Shown in pieces: positions 58,572 through 64,000 of a stretch of 64,000 nt of DNA (the stretch's first letter is position 1; each line of letters begins with the position of its first letter). Source of the DNA: Paralvinella palmiformis (taxonomy: Eukaryota > Annelida > Polychaeta > Terebellida > Alvinellidae); assembly GCA_025642065.1 (NCBI GenBank), contig JAODUP010000051.1, positions 696,001-760,000 of the forward strand, in the 5' to 3' direction. Under the pieces are notes generated by a model. It saw only the letters and a list, made by a program, of their open reading frames with translations, did not search any database and was not told where the DNA came from. Made by a program: the position numbers and the translations under genes.

Positions 58572-58950
58572 TATATATGTGTTTATATGTGTATTTGTGT
58601 TGAGGTGTATATAGAGCTATTATGATTCATTTTAAATGTCTGTGATGGCGGCTTCACATTACACCAAACATTGTAAACATAATACAAACATTTATGTGGA
58701 AAACTCTCTTTATTAAATATTGATACAATTTTGAATTATAGTTATATTTTATTTTCCGTTATGTTATATAATAGAATAATAATGATTAATTAAAAAAAAT
58801 ATCCCAAACCAAATTATAGATAGTAGTTAGTATGACGTAGGGAGATTCTTAGTAGCGTTACAAATTAGGTAAATTCTTTAACTGAGAGAGAGAGTGAAAG
58901 AGAGAGAGAACTCCAGATATTTCTGATAAGAATCTGATCTCCGCTCACTC
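54700..58950. other. intergenic, no gene seen
   Basis: AT-rich sequence with microsatellites: (CA)n at about 55484-55499, (CT)n at 55886-55962, (AT)n at 57275-57316 and 58519-58568. Short frames at 54989-55177, 55540-55788 and 57850-58080 look slightly coding-like in composition, but I recognise no family and find no splice-consistent model. Confidence 0.45.
55886..55962. repeat. (CT)n microsatellite
   Basis: An interrupted CT run of about 75 bp. Confidence 0.93.
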
Positions 58951-58959
58951 CTGGATCTT

Positions 58960-59140
58960 ATTAGTTCACCAGATAAACCAATCTGGATCATATACCACAG
59001 ATCATTACCACCTGAGTTCGAATCTCGGTGTGTGCATATCCGAAGGCTGTTTCATCTTTCACTTCGCTTCATTACATTTGGATGTCGCTCGGCCCATTTA
59101 ACCTACCATATGCACAAGGGTGGCCTAAAAAACAACAATC
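58960..59140 (+). mobile_element. SINE family A, copy 5
   Basis: The B box GAGTTCGAATCTCGG (59015) and body ('ctcggcccatttaacctaccatatgcacaa') match the family. The A-box half is strongly diverged. Confidence 0.78.
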
Positions 59141-59149
59141 ACCATCTTA

Positions 59150-59780
59150 ACCCAATAGGGTCTTTGTGAGCACGAATGTTATTTACAAACTAATAGTTTA
59201 CACATTTCTTTCATCGGCACAACAACAAATCAATCTGTTTTTTATGCAACATATAAAACAAATTGCGTTTGACATTAATCACAAAATAAGTAGACCAGTT
59301 GACTTTTTATTACACAATTAATGGTTCATCTGGCATTAACGCCAAGAAGTCTATATGATACAACAAATATAAGGTATGAAATATATACAAGATATATAAT
59401 AGAGGCGAGACTTATCCGATTGTTATGATGTTTTCTATCAAATATACGCCATTAAATACAGATGTTAAATAGATATATCTTCGTAGTAAGTTATAATTTA
59501 AAATCAAATATATTTCATGAACGAGGGATGAAATAATCAGATAAAATAGTAAAAAAGACTATAGCTTTTTGGGATTAAACAAACCTGTTAAATATATAAT
59601 TATGTAATTATACAAAAGTTTTAACCAAATTCAAGACTAATTACCGGTAGCGATTACTGATTACTTCTTATGAGAATAACATGATTTATATGTTATTTTC
59701 ATATTAAAATAGTTCTTTCCATATCCATTGCTATTCTACCGAATATTGCTTTTTCCATAAGTACGAGGCTAAATGTATAG
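59150..59780. other. non-coding, no gene seen
   Basis: Nothing supported. Confidence 0.45.
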
Positions 59781-59782
59781 TT

Positions 59783-59960
59783 CTTAGGACTATAGTTGGA
59801 GGAGTTTTTCATCTAACCAGGCAACTGGCAAGGTTTTCTCCGCCGAATATGTCATCCATTGTAAATCATAGATTTATTTAGGATTAGTCCCTGTGGTGAA
59901 GTAGTAAATTACAGACCATATCGACATATGGGTCTCCCTCATTTGAGGTAGCTAAACCAC
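59783..59960 (+). mobile_element. SINE family B, copy 4 (head missing)
   Basis: 'gagtttttcatctaaccaggcaactggcaaggttttctcc', 'gaatatgtcatccattgtaaatcatagatttattta' and 'acatatgggtctccctcatttgaggtagcta' match copies at 9316 and 54444. The tRNA head is absent. Confidence 0.8.
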
Positions 59961-60072
59961 GTAAAATAACTGCCAATTCAGCCATTATTAAAATAGCTGC
60001 CAATTCAGCCATTATTAAAATAACTGCCATTTCGGCCATTATTAAAATAACTGCCATTTCGGCCATTGTTAT
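59961..60072 (+). repeat. minisatellite grown from the SINE-B 3' end
   Basis: About four copies of a 27-base unit containing AAAATAACTGCCA(A/T)TTC(A/G)GCC and ATTATT. One copy of the same unit ends the SINE-B fragment at 47264-47310, so here the SINE tail has been amplified. It yields a repetitive MAE/ILIMAE reading on the reverse strand that is not a protein. Confidence 0.85.
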
Positions 60073-60389
60073 TAGGACAACAGTAGCAGAGTTTAACCAC
60101 ATTCATAAGTTAAAGATACACGAAAAAATGCCTTCTATGGCAGTCATCCTGAGCTACTAAATGTATGTGACGGATGATTCATTACTTGGGATGCGGTGTA
60201 GAAAGTCTGTCCCAAAGTTATTAAGATTGTCTTGGATCCATACAACTTCTGAGTCACAGGTTCGCGAAAGGCGATGCACGTGTAGGATGCTTGTGATCCA
60301 CCCACACAGTTCCTCAATTCCTTCTATTGAGGAACGAACCTATAGCGTCCAAAGGGAGTGTTGAAAGAACACAACTTTCCTTGTTCAGT

Positions 60390-61905
60390 GCCACTTACCA
60401 GTAGGAATCCTTCTGGTCAAGGATAGTGATTACTTTGGCATCCCCTAGCTGAGTCATGACGTCTGTGAATGTACGTATTTGGAAATGTCCTTTCCTAATA
60501 TTCTTATTCAGCTCTTCGGGATCCAGGCATGGACGTAATAATCCGTCGCGTTTCTCTGTGATCACGAGGCTGTCAAGCATGCCTTCATGCTCTAGCTTGT
60601 TCAACTTATCACGAATGGTGCATATAGTGCCCATAGGACGCGTCGCGGATGGTCAGTTACTGGTGATGCTCCTGGTTGAATCTCTTTATGGTATTTTCCA
60701 GGGAAGCACCATAAGCCAGTGAATACATCACTGTATTCCTGTTTTAGCGTGTCTATGGTAATTGGATATGACTGGTCACATACACCAGCCAGAATTTGTA
60801 TGGATGTCAGCTTCTGACACTGTGCATTGTACACGTCTTTGATTTTGTTCCAAGTATTCAATGGTACAGTGTTTGGCTCTGCACCAGTATTAATTTTCAT
60901 TTGTACCATGCTGCAGGTGACTCCTGTTGTAACGATTCGACAGTCAAATGCTTGACCACAGAGTGTAGGAAGAATTCATCCTCACTTTCAGATGCACGTC
61001 TTTTCTTTCATGTGCCGAGACCTCATGTACATTCTTTGATTTGCACTGTGACCTGAAATGATTGCGGCCATTACACTTTAAACACGCGGCTCCATATGCT
61101 GGACATATACGTACTTCGTGAGTGGTTCCACAGCGGCGGGATTTATACTGCTTCATTGCACTGGTAGTTGTGGCTTTGGTGTGATCTCTTTTTGATTGAT
61201 CATTGTAACTAGTATGACTGTGACTCGACACTGGTGACTTTTGTCCCTTGCCTGACTTCTGCCGTCTGTCCATCTGGTCAACTGTTTTTGATGCATAGCT
61301 GGCTCCCACAGACTTGACTTCATTTTGTGTTACTTCAAATGCAACACATAGTTCACGCGTTTTTTTCTAATGTCAAATTGTATCTTGAGGTGAGATTGAG
61401 AACACCGTTTTATCTCGTATCATGATTTCTTTTTCAGCAAACTCACATGACTATGAAAGCTTTTGTAATGACGTGAGATATTCAATAAATGGTTGCTGAT
61501 CACCTCTTTTGTGCGTCCAGAACTGATATATCCAGAATACTGTCCTTTTCAAACCTTTGAAATGGTCTTCAAATTTGTTAACAACAACATTACGTTGTCT
61601 CACATACTCACCATCTTCATATGTAAATTGGTTGAAACGCTCAAGTGCTTCAGGACCGACGGACACAAGCAACATTGCAATGGTGATGCTGTCGTCTTTT
61701 TCTCCGCTCTCTGTCGCTGCTTCCACAGTCGCCGATTCTTCGCGAGATTGCCTTCTGGGCTGATCGAACCAGGTAGCTTGAAGTCCACATACATTTCTGC
61801 GTATAATAGATACAATTTTCTATGATTCTGACACCATGCCACGTTGTTAAATGGCTTAACCTTCACGAACTTCAATAGGCCAACACGTGCTCCATTGACC
61901 TAAAA
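60390..61905 (-). pseudogene. Ty3/gypsy-type LTR retrotransposon gag-pol, partial and decayed
   Basis: From 61905 down to 60390 on the reverse strand: a Gag-like region (PGSISPEGNLAKNRRLWKQR, then DSITIAMLLVSVGPEALERF), a region with two zinc-knuckle patterns (RRCGTTHEVRICPAYGAACL followed by KCNGRNHFRSQC), a protease-like strand MKINTGAEPNTVPLNTW (the catalytic Asp replaced by Asn: NTGAE), a linker, and the start of RT (RPCLDPEELNKNI, TILDQKDSYW), ending at about 60390. At least four frame breaks occur. The RT catalytic box, RNase H, integrase and both LTRs are missing. It is an old genomic remnant, not an active element. Confidence 0.85.
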
Positions 61906-62440
61906 GAAAACTAGACCGAGCAGTCAGTGGTGTTTGATTGGGCCGCCATGACCAAACAGCTCTGACTTCCGGTAGGGGAAAAAAGCAACGTTGAAGCGGC
62001 TACGCTTCAAGTTTTGAATCTATGAATACGGACAGTTATTGTGATATGCGCATTATAATTTTGTGTGTACAGAAAATCTGTATTACTCGTTTTATGTAAG
62101 TCCGTATATCTAGTTTAGTTGGGATCAAACTCCTGAGGTAGGCCCCGGGTGGTTGTCGAACAGGTTAAATATAATAATAATGGTTAAGTTTAATTTCCCG
62201 CCAAAAAGCCTGCTTTAACAGCTATTTTAAATGTGTTCCTTATACTTACCGATGAAAATATATCCCATTTGTATTACTTCCACGCTCACGGCTTATGCAA
62301 CCGTCGACACAACCACAATTCACCATATTTATAATCTGATTTTACAGTCTGCGTTCCTTTTTTCCACGACCGGAAGTTGGGACCTATTTGTCATCAAATC
62401 GGCGGCCGTGTTCGGTCTAGTTTTCTTTCAGGCCAATGAT
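61892..62440. repeat. imperfect inverted repeat next to gag
   Basis: The stretch 61892-61985 (CATTGACCTAAAAGAAAACT then AGACCGA ... GGGCCGCCATGA ... ACTTCCGGT) recurs inverted at about 62352-62440 (ACCGGAAGT ... GGCGGCCGTG ... TCGGTCTAGTTTTCTTTCAG). The arms are about 85-90 bp with indels and the spacer about 365 bp. The left arm overlaps or abuts the gag start. It may be a fold-back element or a rearranged LTR/leader. No TIR or target duplication is clear. Confidence 0.6.
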
Positions 62441-64000
62441 GTGCTCCCTATTACCAGGCCGTATGCTTTATACAGAGAGCTTAAATATAGAGGCGTTGCC
62501 GTTGCCGCGCCATGTTGAATTTTGAACCAGTGGCGCTCCCAGCGCCCTGAGGTATTTCTCAGGTAAAAAAAGCTCTCTGGCTGTCCACATGTGATCGTGT
62601 ACATGTGTGCGCATGGTTGAAATTAATTGCCAATACTAGTACTATATGTTACATGATCACATACTTTTTTAGTAATTAACACTTTAATTGTGCACACATG
62701 ATATCGGAAAAAAAACGAAGCTCTGAAACTGTAAATAAAGAATTAAGTGATTTCACAGCCCAGTCACTTAATTCATAGCCTAGCTACAACTTGCGATCAC
62801 TTGACAGCTGATCAGAATATAGTTGAACCTGGCTTAGGTTATTCCACAGCTTTGTGTGTGGAAGGCGTATTTTTTTAATGAAAACAATTAGGTATATATC
62901 AGATAAATGCTTACAAACATACTTTCATCATGTTATTTCATCATAGTCCATAAATTTTTATTTATTTGGATATATACATATAATGATATATACAGCTATT
63001 ATAACACAACCATAACACAATTCATTACAAACTTCCCACCATATATTCATCATGTCCGTTTATCATATATTAACTAAAAAAATCATAAGTTCATTTAAAG
63101 TCTACACCTCAATAATATAGACCATGCAATATAGGCCTGCCCAGCTGAGAACAAAGAATATAAATGGAATATTAACAATGTTTATGTTTGCGTTAATATG
63201 TTAGAAATAGATAAATTAGTACTTTCATACAATAAGCGGCATCAAATATCTTGTGTCACGGGTTCATCTACAGTTACAATCAGTCATTTGTTATCAAATG
63301 GACAGAATGACCCAAATTGCTTCCAGCTCTAAACAACCACTACTACAAAAATATAACATTTAGTCAAGATCAGTGAACTGTTTAAAGTTAGACAGAATAT
63401 ACCCAGAGATGTAATAGACACATGCATTGACTACTGTAACAGATAACTCAAAATCATCTATCACATCCAAAACCAGTAAATCTATCCAAGAGATTGGCCT
63501 GTTTACATGATAGCTCATCATCATAGAACTTCAAGGACTGAAACAGAATAATACCTTGTAAAATAATGACTTGTACCAAGTGCATACACAATGTGTAAAC
63601 ACATATTTTTCCTTTTTTCAAGTTGGTTAAAGAATTTGATTTGATATGCATTTAAGTTATGAAGCGAAGTATACCAATTAAAGCACATGACCTGAACATT
63701 CAAGTACTAATTCCGGTGCTGGTAATCTTTTTTTGTATTAAGATATGAAATGGGCTGACAAAATTTCATGGGTTTGATGCCTTGTTTCTTATTTAAGTCA
63801 TTTTATAATACCAATTTTCACCATTAATATTTATAAATATTAATTACCATCACAGCTGGCCCTGTCTCCTGTATAGGTCTCCTATCTGTTAATACCTTCC
63901 TCTTTGATTTCAGTGGATGCATGAGGTAGATTTGGTACATCAAAAATAGTTGGAATAGCATGCTAGATAATTTTTCTGGTTCATGAATTCCGTTTCAGTG
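62441..64000. other. non-coding, no gene seen
   Basis: A GC-richer patch at 62480-62560 (with GCGCTCCCAGCGC) is followed by 1.4 kb of AT-rich sequence without any supported gene. Confidence 0.45.

Noticed and set aside
59884..60102. Reverse-strand frame with repeated ILIMAEMAV units
   Set aside because: It is a translation of the SINE-derived minisatellite, not a repeat protein.
60456..61763. Several + strand open frames of 68-110 codons
   Set aside because: They are antisense shadows of the reverse-strand gag-pol remnant, whose motifs are recognisable.

Overview
This window is AT-rich metazoan nuclear DNA: a spliced gene with long introns, many (AT)n and (ATT)n microsatellites, tRNA-derived SINEs and dense, decayed transposons. 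The mix of repeats (hAT/ZMYM1-type, FLYWCH-type MULE, CR1/L2-type and RNase H-bearing LINEs, several SINE families) suggests a marine invertebrate, most likely a lophotrochozoan such as a mollusc. That placement is inference; no marker gene proves it. No bacterial features, rRNA, functional tRNA genes or CRISPR arrays were seen.

One intact host gene stands out. On the + strand, 14 exons from 20219 to 44789 join with consistent phase and GT-AG introns into a 730-residue protein that I recognise as an orthologue of RADX (CXorf57), the RPA-like, OB-fold, single-strand-DNA-binding antagonist of RAD51 at replication forks. The first exon (31 codons) lies 6.7 kb upstream of the second. Introns 1 to 12 carry many transposon insertions, and none breaks an exon.

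Left of the gene (1-20100) is transposon territory. It holds a palindromic MITE (552-836) and a hAT-type MITE with an 8-bp target duplication (4857-5342). A LINE with endonuclease, RT and RNase H (5430-9310) is split by what looks like a solo LTR. Next come a tRNA-SINE, a PHD-like zinc-finger fragment, two DUF4371/hAT pseudogenes (12.6-14.2 kb and 14.86-16.43 kb; the first is split by a SINE with a perfect 15-bp duplication), a reverse-strand LINE piece, a hAT N-terminal piece, and a CR1-like LINE RT (18.3-19.7 kb).

Inside the RADX introns are a pogo/Tigger-like element with about 120-bp terminal inverted repeats, nested fold-back elements, two more copies of the palindromic MITE, and SINE and LINE 3' tails.

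Right of the gene (44.8-64 kb) are an L2/CR1 RT C-terminus, a cluster of three SINE families, a P52rIPK-like hAT remnant, a reverse CR1 LINE with another LINE piece nested in it, a TA-flanked MITE, a MULE remnant, a SINE-derived minisatellite, and a reverse-strand Ty3/gypsy gag-pol remnant next to a 90-bp inverted repeat. All the transposon coding regions carry stops, frameshifts or truncations, so none is likely to be active.
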